This document shows positions 1-10,421 of a DNA stretch of 64,000 bases, one piece after another. Under the pieces are notes generated by a model, which saw only the letters and a program-made list of their open reading frames with translations, did no database searches and was not told the origin of the DNA. Numbering within the stretch: the stretch's first letter is position 1; every line of letters starts with the position of its first letter. The DNA is from Saprospiraceae bacterium (lineage in GTDB: Bacteria; Bacteroidota; Bacteroidia; Chitinophagales; Saprospiraceae). The stretch lies in the NCBI GenBank assembly GCA_016710115.1, contig JADJLN010000008.1, positions 124,001-188,000 on the forward strand. Direction: 5' to 3'. The position numbers and the translations under genes were made by a program.

Positions 1-2522
1 TCGGGGATTTCTATGAGACCTTTGCTGAAGATGCAGTGAAGACAGCAGAAGTGACAGGAATCGTGTTGACCAGTCGGAATAATGGTGGCTCGGATGTTGA
101 GCTGGCTGGCTTCCCCTATCATGCTCTTGACCTGTATATGCCCAAGTTGGTCAAAGCCGGTTTGCGTGTGGCCATTTGTGAACAACTGAAAAGCCCTCAA
201 AGGAACGGAAGATCGTCCGTCGGGGTGTGACCGAAGTGATCACGCCGGGAGTCACAACCGATGGCAACCTCCTGGACCATCGGTCCAATAATTATCTGGC
301 AGCTGTACATGCATCCAAACGCGATCAGATCGGTGTTGCCTTCCTGGATATTTCCACGGGGGAATTCCTTCTGGCACAGGGTAATGAAGCATATTTCAGC
401 AAGCTGATCTTGCATTACCGTCCCGCAGAAGTACTCATTCCCAAGAGTCAGGACTCCTATTTTCGTCAGTTATTCGGCCAACAGATGCCCGTTTATCACC
501 TGGAGGAGTGGGTATTTACTGATGAATACGGACGAGAGCGATTGCAGGATCATTTTGCTTTGCCGACATTAAAAGGATTTGGGATAGACCACCAGATTCA
601 GGGGCAGATCGCGGCAGGTGCCATTCTGCATTATCTGGCTTCTACTGAAAATGCCCGTCTGGGCCATATTCGATCAATCTCCAGAATTGCATCAGATGAC
701 TACGTGGCTGGATCAATTCACTGTCCGCAATCTGGAACTGGTACACGCACTTCAACCCCAGGGGAAAAGCCTGCTTCAGGTCATCGATGACACCGTTACC
801 CCAATGGGTGCGCGCCTCATGCGGCATTGGGTTCAATTGCCGCTGTTACATCCGGAAGCTATCCGACGACGCCAGCGCATTGTCGAGTATTTTCTTCAAA
901 ACGAAGATGAAGGTGATCTGACTTCCGGTCAATTGAAAGAGATCGGCGATCTCGAGCGCTTGCTGGCCCGGGCAATTGTACGCAAGATCAGGCCTCGGGA
1001 AATGCGTCAAATGGCACATACGCTCAAAGTGATCAGCCAGATGAAACCGCGGTTGGACAATTGTCCACAGTCGGATATCGCTGCCTGGTCTTCCCGATTG
1101 GACCCCGCTGAGTCCCTCTCTGACACACTCTTTAAAAGTATTGTACCTGATCCACCGGCAACCCTGCAAAAAGGCGATGTGATCCAATCGGGTATTGATC
1201 CCGAGCTGGATGAACTTCGCGATCTGATCAGAAACAGCAAGGACATCCTGGTCCAGGTGCAGATGGAAGAAGCTCAACGAACCGGAATAGCCAGTTTGAA
1301 GATCGGGTTCAACAATGTGTTCGGGTACTATCTGGAAGTCACCAATAAGTACAAAAATCAGGGCCTTATACCGGATAGCTGGACACGTAAAACAAACCAC
1401 GTCCACGGGTGAACGCTATGTGACCGATGAATTGAAGAAACTGGAAGAACGCATCCTGGGAGCAGAAGAGAAGATCAATCAACGGGAAGCAATTCTGTAT
1501 GAAGCTTTGGTTGATGCGATCCAACCCTATACCGATCCGATCCAGCAAAATGCCCGTTTACTTGCAGAACTGGACGCCTTACTCGGATTTTCCCGGATCG
1601 CCCGCCGCCGACATTATATCTGCCCGACGATCGATGAAAGTCTTTCCATCTCGATCATACAGGGACGTCACCCGGTAATAGAAGTTCAACTCCCACTGGG
1701 TGAGACCTACATTCCAAATGATATCCACCTCGACCCGAGGGAACAGCAGATCATGATGATCACCGGGCCTAACATGTCCGGAAAATCAGCTATTCTGAGA
1801 CAGACAGCACTGATTTGTCTGATGGCTCAAATGGGGTGTTATGTGCCGGCGGATAAAGCAAGACTGGGTATCATTGACAAGGTATTTACCCGGGTTGGCG
1901 CCTCGGACAATATTTCTTCCGGTGAATCCACCTTTATGGTGGAGATGAATGAGACTGCATCGATCATGAACAATATTTCAGATCGCAGTCTGATTCTGCT
2001 GGATGAGATTGGTCGGGGTACAGCAACGTATGACGGGATATCGATTGCATGGGCGATTGCTGAATACCTGCATGAGCATACCAAATCCCGGCCAAAAACC
2101 TTGTTTGCAACGCATTATCATGAATTGAACGATTTGCAGAAGCAATTCCAACGCATTCGCAATTTTCATGTAGCTACTCAGGAATCGGGTTCCAGAGTCC
2201 TCTTCTTACGGAAACTCCTGCCGGGAGGCAGCGAACACAGCTTTGGTATCCATGTGGCTCGGATGGCTGGGATGCCTTCGTCCATACCAAGAGAGCCGGC
2301 GAAGTATTGCAGTGGTTGGAAGAATCACATACGCGCGATGAAGAACGGCCCCTTCCAGAACATAGCCCATCGATGATGCAGATGAATCTGTTCGAAACAA
2401 CGGATCCTGTCTTGAAGAAAATCCGACAGCAACTCGAAGATCTGGAATTGAACCAGATGACACCAATTGAATGTATGCTGAAACTGGAAGCGTTCAAAAA
2501 AACACTTCGCGAGGCTCAATAA
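1..2522 (+). CDS. mutS: DNA mismatch repair protein MutS (5' truncated, frameshifted)
   Basis: MutS clamps onto mismatched DNA and recruits MutL. The frame enters at base 3 with the mismatch-contacting Gly-Asp-Phe-Tyr-Glu motif (bases 3-17), so about the first 30-40 residues lie outside the window. The connector, lever and clamp domains follow, then the ATPase: Walker A GPNMSGKS near 1765-1790, the ST motif near 1915, Walker B LLDEIGRGT near 1995-2020 and FATHYHEL near 2105. The C-terminal helix ends at the TAA at 2520. The frame breaks near 195-200, 716, 1389-1392 (A4 where A3 restores the frame) and 2300, and the conserved sequence resumes each time. No residue essential to the family is otherwise lost, so a functional gene with assembly indels is likelier than a pseudogene. 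Confidence 0.93.
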
Positions 2523-2527
2523 GGCTT

Positions 2528-3880
2528 TTAGCCCATGGGCAGGCCACCCCGCATATTCTTGGCACCACCCATCATCCGCTGCATGTTGTTGCCTTTGCTC
2601 ATCATGTGCATGAATTTCCGCATTTCATCAAATTGCTTGATAAACTGATTGACTTCGTGCACCTTGATGCCACAGCCGGATGCAATCCGCTGCTTGCGGC
2701 TCATATTGAGCAGCTCCGGATTCTCCCGTTCCTTCGGGGTCATGGAAAAGATTATGGCCTCAACCTTGTTGAAGGCGGATTCATCAATATCCAGGTTCTT
2801 GGTCATTTTGCCCATTCCCGGAATCATGTTCATCAGTGATTTCAGGTCACCCATCTTTCTGATTTGCGCCAGCTGACTGAGAAAATCATTGAAGTCAAAT
2901 TTGTTCTTTTTGATCTTCTTTTCCAGTCGTTTTGCCTCGACTTCATCAAACTGTTCCTGTGCCTTCTCGACAAATGATACGATGTCGCCCATGCCCAGGA
3001 TCCGCTGAGCCATCCGTTCGGGATGAAAGACATCAAGGGTTTCCATCTGTTCGCCGGTGCTGACAAACTTGATCGGTTTTCCGACAGTGTATTTGATCGA
3101 CAGCGCTGCACCACCTCGTGTATCGCCATCCAGTTTGGTCAGTACGACACCATCGTAATTGATCCGCTCGTTAAACGTTTGTGCTGTATTTACAGCATCC
3201 TGACCCGTCATGGAATCAACCACAAACAACGTTTCGGAAGGGGAGATGGTCGCTTTGATCCGTTCGATCTCAGCCATCATCTCTTCATCGACAGCCAACC
3301 GCCCGGCAGTATCGACAATGATGACATCATGTTGATTGGATTTTGCAAAGGCAATTGCGCGCCGGGCTATATCGGTTGGGTCCTTGCTCTCCAGATCAGA
3401 GAATACCTTCACGCCGATCTGTTCACCCAATACAGTCAATTGATTAATCGCTGCAGGGCGATAAACGTCGCAAGCAACAAGCAAGGGGCGTTTTGATTTC
3501 TTTGTTTTGAGGAAGTGAGCCAACTTTCCCGAAAAGGTAGTTTTACCACTTCCCTGCAATCCGGCGATCAGGAAGATGCTCGGATTGTCCTTGAGATTGA
3601 CACCTGCAGTCTGACCACCCATCAGATCGACCAGGCCATCCATCACGATCTTAACCATCAATTCACCTGGCTTGACCGACTTCAGCACATTCTGGGTGCC
3701 GAGGGCTTCCTCCTTGATCTTATCTGTGAATTCCTTGGCGATCTTGTAGTTTACGTCAGCTCCTACCAGGGCGCGTCGGATCTCCTTGATGGATTCTGCT
3801 ATATTGATCTCGGTCAGTGTTCCTTCACCTTTCAATCCTTTAAAGGCGAGTTCCAATCGATCGGATAGATTCTCAAACAT
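2528..3880 (-). CDS. ffh: Signal recognition particle GTPase Ffh
   Basis: Ffh is the protein part of SRP. It binds signal sequences of nascent membrane proteins and docks them at FtsY. I place the start at the ATG ending at 3880 (MFENLSDRLE), the usual family N-terminus; the frame is open 18 codons further but without family similarity. The order is N domain, G domain with P-loop GLQGSGKTT, DTAGRL and TKLDGDTRGG, then a methionine-rich M domain ending in GGLPMG. The length of about 450 residues is normal and the frame is intact. It converges on mutS with 5 bp between the stop codons. A TACTTTTG box lies 28 bp upstream of the start. Confidence 0.96.
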   Translation of the reverse strand: MFENLSDRLELAFKGLKGEGTLTEINIAESIKEIRRALVGADVNYKIAKEFTDKIKEEALGTQNVLKSVKPGELMVKIVMDGLVDLMGGQTAGVNLKDNPSIFLIAGLQGSGKTTFSGKLAHFLKTKKSKRPLLVACDVYRPAAINQLTVLGEQIGVKVFSDLESKDPTDIARRAIAFAKSNQHDVIIVDTAGRLAVDEEMMAEIERIKATISPSETLFVVDSMTGQDAVNTAQTFNERINYDGVVLTKLDGDTRGGAALSIKYTVGKPIKFVSTGEQMETLDVFHPERMAQRILGMGDIVSFVEKAQEQFDEVEAKRLEKKIKKNKFDFNDFLSQLAQIRKMGDLKSLMNMIPGMGKMTKNLDIDESAFNKVEAIIFSMTPKERENPELLNMSRKQRIASGCGIKVHEVNQFIKQFDEMRKFMHMMSKGNNMQRMMGGAKNMRGGLPMG

Positions 3881-3908
3881 GATATCAGTCGTTTTACAAA
3901 ATGCGTCG

Positions 3909-3916
3909 CAAAAGTA
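3909..3916 (-). promoter_or_regulatory. Bacteroidota -7 box for ffh
   Basis: TACTTTTG on the minus strand matches the Bacteroidota sigma factor -7 consensus TAnnTTTG exactly. It lies 28 bp before the ffh ATG. I see no clear -33 TTTG. Confidence 0.45.
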
Positions 3917-4015
3917 CAAAACAACACGCACCATGGCCAGTTCACCAGGAAATCAACAGGCTGGGAAAACCTTGTCCTGATCCTGCTGTTCAATAGACCG
4001 ACTAATCGAACCAAA

Positions 4016-5494
4016 ATGGCATTATCACCCCGCTTGAAAACACTTGGCGAACTGAGATCATCCGGATATCAGCCACGCTCTCTCAAGGACGAAATGAGGG
4101 ACAACCTGTTGGAGAATATCCGGTCTGGCCAGTCTGTCTTTCAGGGTATTTGGGGGTTTGATCAGACAGTGATCCCCGAGTTGGAGCGGGCCATCCTTTC
4201 CCGCCATCATGTGCTTTTACTCGGGTTGCGTGGCCAGGCCAAAACCCGTCTTGCACGCATGATGACCCGGCTCCTCGACGAATGGATTCCCTATGTCGCG
4301 CATACAGAATTACTTGACGACCCATTGGCACCGATCAGCAGACAGGCACAGGATCTGATTCTTGAACATGGTGATCATACCCCGATCAGTTGGCTGCACA
4401 GGGATGACCGATATGTAGAAAAACTGGCTACGCCGGATGTCAGCATCGCTGATCTCATTGGTGATATCGATCCGATCAAGGCGGCTAATGAAAAAATTGC
4501 CTTTTCAGATGAACGGGTTATTCACTTTGGTCTGATCCCCAGAGCACACCGCTGCATATTTGTGATCAACGAATTGCCAGATCTTCAACCCCGTATTCAG
4601 GTGGCCCTGTTCAATATCCTCCAGGAGGGGGACATCCAGATCAGAGGGTTTAAAAAGCGTCTGGATCTGGATATCCATTTCATATTTACGGCAAATCCGG
4701 AGGACTACACCAATCGGGGAAGTATCATCACTCCGCTCAAGGATCGGATCGATTCTCAGATCCTCACGCATTATCCTGAAGATCCTGGCATCAGCAAACA
4801 GATCACGTTACAGGAGGCACGGATTCATCCGGATGTAGCAAACCGCGTCATCGTCCCTGGAATTGTCCATGATATCCTGGAACAGATAGCGTTTGAAGCC
4901 AGGGAAAGTGAATATGTAGATGCCAAAAGCGGGGTTTCCGCCCGGTTGTCGATATCCGCCTATGAGAACCTGGTCAGTGCTGTCGAACGTCGAATATTAT
5001 CCAGCAATGAAGGCCATGGTTCCGCTCGAATCAGTGATTTCTGGGCTGTGATTCCGGCAATTACGGGCAAAGTCGAGCTGGTGTATGAAGGTGAACAGGA
5101 AGGCCCGTATCAGGTCGCACTGCATTTTATCCATCAGGCGATACGCCGGCTGTTCCTCGCTCACTTTCCAAATCCGGAAAAACTGAAAAAAGGCAGGGAA
5201 GCGGATCCGTATGGGACCATCCTTGCATGGTTCAGTGCAGGTCATGAAGTTTCGTTGACCAGTAATGACTCAGAAGTGGCTTATAAGACAAAACTGCTTG
5301 CAGTATCTGGATTGGGAGAACTGGTGCGACGTCATTCAATTCCGGCAGGGGAGGAACTGGCGTTTATGGAATTGGTTCTCCACGGCCTGGCTGAATTCCA
5401 GCAGATTGGCAAAGAGCAGATCGGCAACGCCATGCGTTTCAAGGATGATCTGGCTGAAGCATTATCCGAACTGGATGAAGATGATGATAACTGA
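4016..5494 (+). CDS. MoxR/ChlI-like AAA+ ATPase
   Basis: This is a 492-residue AAA+ ATPase of the magnesium-chelatase subunit I / MoxR type found in many Bacteroidota outside chlorophyll synthesis; such proteins usually act as chaperones with a von Willebrand A partner. Walker A is GLRGQAKT near residue 75. The Walker B strand reads IFVINELPDL, followed by sensor 1 TANPEDYTNRG. The Asn-Glu in Walker B is, as far as I recall, usual for this subfamily. The C-terminal third is helical with an acidic tail. The next gene is a TonB receptor, so no VWA partner is adjacent. The exact substrate is unknown. Confidence 0.8.
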   Translation: MALSPRLKTLGELRSSGYQPRSLKDEMRDNLLENIRSGQSVFQGIWGFDQTVIPELERAILSRHHVLLLGLRGQAKTRLARMMTRLLDEWIPYVAHTELLDDPLAPISRQAQDLILEHGDHTPISWLHRDDRYVEKLATPDVSIADLIGDIDPIKAANEKIAFSDERVIHFGLIPRAHRCIFVINELPDLQPRIQVALFNILQEGDIQIRGFKKRLDLDIHFIFTANPEDYTNRGSIITPLKDRIDSQILTHYPEDPGISKQITLQEARIHPDVANRVIVPGIVHDILEQIAFEARESEYVDAKSGVSARLSISAYENLVSAVERRILSSNEGHGSARISDFWAVIPAITGKVELVYEGEQEGPYQVALHFIHQAIRRLFLAHFPNPEKLKKGREADPYGTILAWFSAGHEVSLTSNDSEVAYKTKLLAVSGLGELVRRHSIPAGEELAFMELVLHGLAEFQQIGKEQIGNAMRFKDDLAEALSELDEDDDN

Positions 5495-5609
5495 GTTGCT
5501 TTTGTCAGCTTCAGGTCATCTGGACTGATCCTGTGCGAAATTCCGGGCAAGTGCGTACAGATTTTGCGAACTTCGCATCCTGTTCTATATTTCAATTGAA
5601 TTGTCTACC

Positions 5610-7884
5610 ATGAGAATTAGGGTGCTGGTGGTTTTAGGTCTGTTTCTGGGTTTGCACCAGATCAACGCACAAGACGGTATCATTCGGGGTTCGGTAATTG
5701 ATGATGCAAATGGCGATCCCATCGGTTTTGCGACGGTGCGCGTGCAGGGTTCCACTATAGGTGTGAATACGGACCTTGATGGGTTCTTTTCGATTACCGG
5801 CCTGAGTGAAGGCAACTACAAGTTGATTGTGACCTCCGGGATATGATTCGATCTCCTGGAAGTGCCTTTGAAAAGGGAGAGTTACGTTCTGTACGATTCC
5901 TGATGAAAGAATCAGTACTCCAACTTGAGACTGTCGATGTCTCTGCCTCAAGGCAGGCCGCAAAACACAGGTGCAGGTTTCAAGATCCTCGGTTACTCCC
6001 AAACAGATAAAATCATTGCCTTCCACTGGTGGAGCGCCGGATATTGCCCAATACCTGCCTGTTTTACCCGGGATCATCTTTACAGGTGACCAGGGCGGAC
6101 AATTGTACATCCGGGGGGGATCACCCATTCAGAACCGGATCCTGCTGGACGGCATGACCATTTACAATCCTTTTCATTCGATCGGATTTTTCAGCGTTTT
6201 TGAAACGGAGACCATTCGAAATATTGATGTGATGACCGGTGGCTTTTCTGCGGAATATGGCGGCAGGGTCAGTGCAATTGTGGATATCAGCACACGGGAA
6301 GGGAATATGAAACGGTTTGGCGGCATGGTCGGCGTCAATCCGTTCCAGACCAATATCCTCCTGGAGGGACCATTGAAAAAGCTGAAAGAAGACGAAAATA
6401 CATCCTCCTCCTTTTTAATCACAGGAAAGAAAGGCTATCTGGATCAGACAGGGAAGACGTTGTACCCCTATGCATCCAATGATACACTCGGATTGCCATT
6501 TAGCTATACGGACCTTTATGGCAAGATGTCGTTCATGGCCGGCAGTAGCAGCAGGATCAGTTTGTTCGGTTTCAATTTTGAAGATGGTGTTGATTATGGT
6601 TCCATCGCCAAACTGAATTGGAAGAACCGCGGAGCCGGTATGCGTCTTTCGGTAGTACCTGGAAACTCCAATGCGGTCATCGGCGCATTGGTGGCCTTCT
6701 CTGACTACAAGATCAAACTCGATCAACAGGACAATCGACCGCGGGACAGCCGCATTTCCGGATTTAACATCGGTTTGGATTTTACGTTCTTCAATCTGGA
6801 TAGTGAAATCAAATATGGCTTCGATATCCATGGATTCAACACAGAATTCGGTTTTACCAATTTTCTGGATCTCAACATCCGGCAGGAAAATTTCAATACA
6901 GAAATTGCCGGTTTCTTCAAATACAAGCAGAAATGGGGTAACCTGATCATCGAACCCTCTGCACGTTTGATCTATTACTCTTCACTCAGTGATCTGGTCC
7001 TGGAGCCTCGTCTGGGATTGAAGTATAATATCACGGAGTATCTCCGATTCAAGCTGGCAGGCGGATTCTATTCCCAGAATCTGATCAGCACTGTTAATGA
7101 ATTGGATGTTGTCAACCTGTTTGTTGGTTTCCTTTCCGCTCCGGAGAGCAGAATTTACAAGCCTGGCACCCTGGAAGAAACAGATCACCGCTTACAGAAA
7201 GCTATTCATGCCATCAGCGGATTTGAAATCGATCTGTCTGAAAAGATCATGCTGAATGTAGAGCCATACTACAAACGGTTTACGCAATTGATCGCGCTGA
7301 ACCGGAATAAACTGACAAATAACGACCCCAATTTTCAAACTGAAACGGGTGATGCGTACGGGATTGATTTCTCATTGAAATATGAATCCGGACCATTTTA
7401 CCTTTGGACGACATATTCACTTGCCAAGGTCACCCGCGATGACGGGTATCAGGAGTATGCGCCTATCTTCGACAGGCGCCATAATATCAATGCGCTCGTC
7501 ACATACAGTTTTGGTCCAAAACACTCCTGGGAGGCTGCTCTCAGATGGAATTTCGGCACCGGTTTTCCGTTTACACAAACTCAGGGTTTCTATACCAATT
7601 ATGATTTCAAGGATGGCATCGGTACAGATGTCCTGACACAGAATGGAGACCTGGGTATTATCTATGATGCAGATCGGAATGGTGGACGTTTGCCCAGTTA
7701 CCACCGGCTGGATGCATCCTTGAAAAAAACCTGGGAGTTCTCCCGGTTCAGCAGCCTGGAAGCCGTAGTCAGCGTGACCAATGCCTATGATCGGAGCAAT
7801 ATTTTCTATTTTGATCGTGTAAACTATACCCGGGTAAATCAATTGCCCATTCTGCCCAGTGTTGGTTTGACCTTTAAATTCTGA
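5610..7884 (+). CDS. TonB-dependent outer-membrane receptor (frameshifted)
   Basis: An outer-membrane active-transport receptor. A Sec signal peptide (about 20 residues ending in NAQ) precedes a carboxypeptidase-regulatory-like beta domain (GSVIDDANGDPIGFATV). A TonB plug (YIRGGSPIQNRILLDGM near 6110-6150) and a 22-strand-type barrel end in an aromatic C-terminus (LTFKF). There is no SusD-like partner beside it, so I would not call it SusC. The substrate cannot be told. Frame breaks lie near 5842 and at the A4 run 5962-5965; adding one A restores the frame. The start is the ATG at 5610; a TTG nine bases upstream is less likely. The next gene starts 2 bp after the stop. Confidence 0.85.
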
Positions 7885-7886
7885 TT

Positions 7887-9666
7887 ATGTTCAACCGAAC
7901 TTTGATCATCCTGACAAGTGCCATTCTGCTATCCGCAGTATCCGGATATACCCAGCAAGAAAGTCAACCTTTGCCACGACATCTCAGCCAGGAAGAGCTG
8001 AACCTGGCTAAGGATTATCAGACACCCATTCCAGAAGGTACCATCAATCTGTCGTCATTGGGAAACACAGAGGGATTTCGGACCATGGCTGAATGGGAGG
8101 AACTGCAGGCAGTGGTCATCACCTGGACCAGCTTTTCGGCTATCCTTGCGGAGATCGTTCGAGCGGTTCGACAGGAATGTGAGGTCATTATCGTCTGTTC
8201 GAATAAGGCATCCGTCCAAAACTACCTGACGGGAAAGGGGGTTGACTGGTCATCCAACGTCAGTTTTCTGGAAGGACCCTACAATTCAATCTGGATTCGT
8301 GATTACGGACCCAACTCGGTGTATCAGAATGATGTGGATTCCCTTTTTCTGGTAGACTGGATCTATAACAGACCGCGTCCCAAAGACGATGCAGTCCCTC
8401 TCTGGTCGGTACGTTTATGGATCTGCCGGTTTTGTCAACGGCGACTGCGCCGGAGGATCTTGTCCACACGGGTGGCAATTTCATGAGTGACGGTCAGGGA
8501 ATCGGGTTTTCTTCCCTCCTGGTAATGGAAGAAAATGGGCCAAACAATACCTATGGATTCAGCAACCATACCGAAGAGGAGGTTGATGAGATCATGTATT
8601 CCTACATGGGTATTGATCCTTATGTAAAAATGACCAACCTGCCATATGATCTAATCCACCACATTGACATGCATATGAAGCTGATCGATGAGGAAACAAT
8701 GATTGTTGGTGAATATCCACAGGGTATCGCTGATGGCCCGCAGATCGAGGCGAATCTCGAGTATATCCTGGACAATTTTACAACCAAATGGGGCACCCCT
8801 TTCCGAGTTATCCGGGTGCCAATGCCACCTGATGGACAAGGCAAATACCCTCACCAGTGGTGGTGATTGCTGGACCTACTCCAATGCCCTGATCGCCAAC
8901 CGAACTGTCATTGTGCCAACCTATTCATTGAAATAGGACACAACAGCCCTCCGGATCTGGCGGGAAGCAATGCCCGGCTATACGGTGACGGGTATCGATT
9001 GTCAAGCGATCATCCCCCTGAGTGGTGCTTTACATTGTATTACCAAGGAAGTCGGTGTGAACGATCCGTTGCGCATAGTCCACCAACGAATCGATGGAAC
9101 TTCATCTACCCCAGCCGGGTATGAAATTGATGCATTGATCCAGCATCGTTCAGGAATTGCATCAGCGACATTATTCTATTCCAGTGACACAATGGCCGGT
9201 TATACATCGGTTTCCATGAATCCTACCGGAGAAGAAGATCACTTTCATGCATTTATTCCTGTTTTTTCAGAAGGTATACGGGTTTATTACTATATCGCCG
9301 CAGAGGCAACGAATGGCAAGTCGCAGCAACGACCAATGACAGCACCGCATGGGTACTGGACTTTCTTGTACCCGGGTCTACATCTATTCATCCCGAGGAT
9401 CAACAATATTCATGGATGAAACCTGTATTTCCGAATCCAGCGAATGCCATGACCTGTATTCCTGTCGTGTCACCAGGAATTATCGGCCAATTGGATGTGA
9501 CACTGGTGGACATTGCTGGAAGAAAGTTCCAGTTGTTCGCAGGTGAAGTGAACCAGATGCCAAAAAGGTCTTCCTGAATGCTCAGGATTATCCTCCGGGT
9601 CTATATCAGGTTGTCTTGACATCGAAAGCCGGTCGAGAAGTGCAATCCCTCATCATTCAAGAGTAG
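7887..9666 (+). CDS. PPAD-like secreted protein-arginine deiminase with type IX sorting tail (frameshifted)
   Basis: Arginine deiminase-fold enzyme that should convert arginine side chains to citrulline outside the cell. A signal peptide (about residues 1-22) is followed by the catalytic motifs in order: WIRDYGP (Asp) near 8297, YNRPRPKDD near 8370, HTGGNFMSDG near 8467, HIDMHMK (His, Asp) near 8663 and ALHCITKE (nucleophile Cys) near 9030. An Ig-like beta domain follows to about 9370, then a type A sorting domain (PVFPNPAN ... GLYQVVLT). This order and the NRPRP motif resemble Porphyromonas gingivalis PPAD more than agmatine deiminase. Breaks lie near 8400, 8845, 9405 and 9557, and an in-frame TAG at 8934-8936 sits where family members read through. 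Confidence 0.8.
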
Positions 9667-9883
9667 AAAGAGAACGATTCCGGATTGATTTTCCAACTTA
9701 CAGGCACGTGACCGGGTTGTATTCCAATCTGATAGGATTCTCGTATTCTTATACTCATCTTCCTAGAATCCTGTCCTGTTAATATTCACGCAGGATGAAT
9801 GCAGAGTTCGACCATCTGCGCTGGCGAAAAAGTATCTTTATTCGGATGAGGGAGGTGCAAGTGAGTGGGGTCCCCTCCTGATT

Positions 9884-10352
9884 TTACTGGTTGTTCATGT
9901 CGCGTGCCAGTGCAGCAGCCGCAGCTGTTTCAAACCAGTGGGCCATCGCTTGCCGATCTTCATCGGACAGACGAGCTTCTGGATGTAACCAGGTATAGGA
10001 TTCCATGGGCATGAACCTCTCGGATTGCTTCAGCACATTCATTCAGTTTCTTCACCTTTTTTTCAGTCGGGTAATCCTGGATCACTGAAAAGTTGAGGTG
10101 CTTTCGTCCCTCAAGCACATGATTTCGAACGAAAATGCCGACAGGATTGATGGCGGCATACCAAGGTAAAACGGTTTCATGCGAATGACAGTCATAACAA
10201 GCGGAACGAACTTTTTCGGGTGCCCCGGGAATGGTCATCAAAAGATCACTATTCGATACATTCACCTGTCTGGGTGTGATATCCGGACGATAGAACTGAA
10301 CCAATACAAAGAGTACAATCAGGATATAGAATACCCACTTCAAACGCTTCAT
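9884..10352 (-). CDS. Haem-binding domain protein, membrane-anchored (frameshifted)
   Basis: A small protein with an N-terminal membrane segment (WVFYILIVLFVLVQFY) and one CxxCH haem motif (ACYDCHSHET), typical of the Bacteroidota haem-binding domain family often found near respiratory genes. The frame breaks near 9998; after it the expected C-terminus continues (MPMESYTWLHPEARLSDED ...) to the TAA at 9884. The domain should be periplasmic and anchored in the inner membrane. Its redox role is not known. It faces the PPAD-like gene tail to tail and is separated from the adhesin gene upstream by a strong palindrome. Confidence 0.75.
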
Positions 10353-10378
10353 TAGAACTGCAGTTTTTGAATCAAAAT

Positions 10379-10413
10379 GGGTACAGGGTCAGAATTTGTC
10401 TGACCCTGTACCC
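10379..10413. repeat. Perfect 15-bp palindrome, REP-like
   Basis: Arms GGGTACAGGGTCAGA and TCTGACCCTGTACCC pair without mismatch around the loop ATTTG. It lies between the adhesin stop (10422) and the start of the haem-binding gene (10352). The arm resembles extragenic palindromes linked to REP-associated Y1 transposases in other bacteria (recalled, not searched). It could also act as an RNA hairpin, but only a short T run follows on the minus strand. Confidence 0.6.
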
Positions 10414-10421
10414 GATCTACT

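Noticed and set aside
846..1406. A 186-codon open frame antisense to mutS
   Set aside because: It mirrors conserved MutS coding sequence, has no family similarity or start signal, and is explained by codon bias of the real gene.
1..2522. mutS as a true pseudogene implying a mutator strain
   Set aside because: Breaks occur at the same rate in essential genes such as groEL, so an assembly cause explains them better.
4559..4590. Walker B of the MoxR-like ATPase has Asn in place of Asp, suggesting an inactive enzyme
   Set aside because: The segment INELPDL followed by a conserved QVALFNILQEGD is, as I recall, the norm for this Bacteroidota subfamily, so it is not evidence of inactivation.
9667..9883. 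GGGAGG...CCCTCC pairing near 9849-9877 as a terminator between convergent genes
   Set aside because: The loop is long and no T run follows on either strand; too weak to list.
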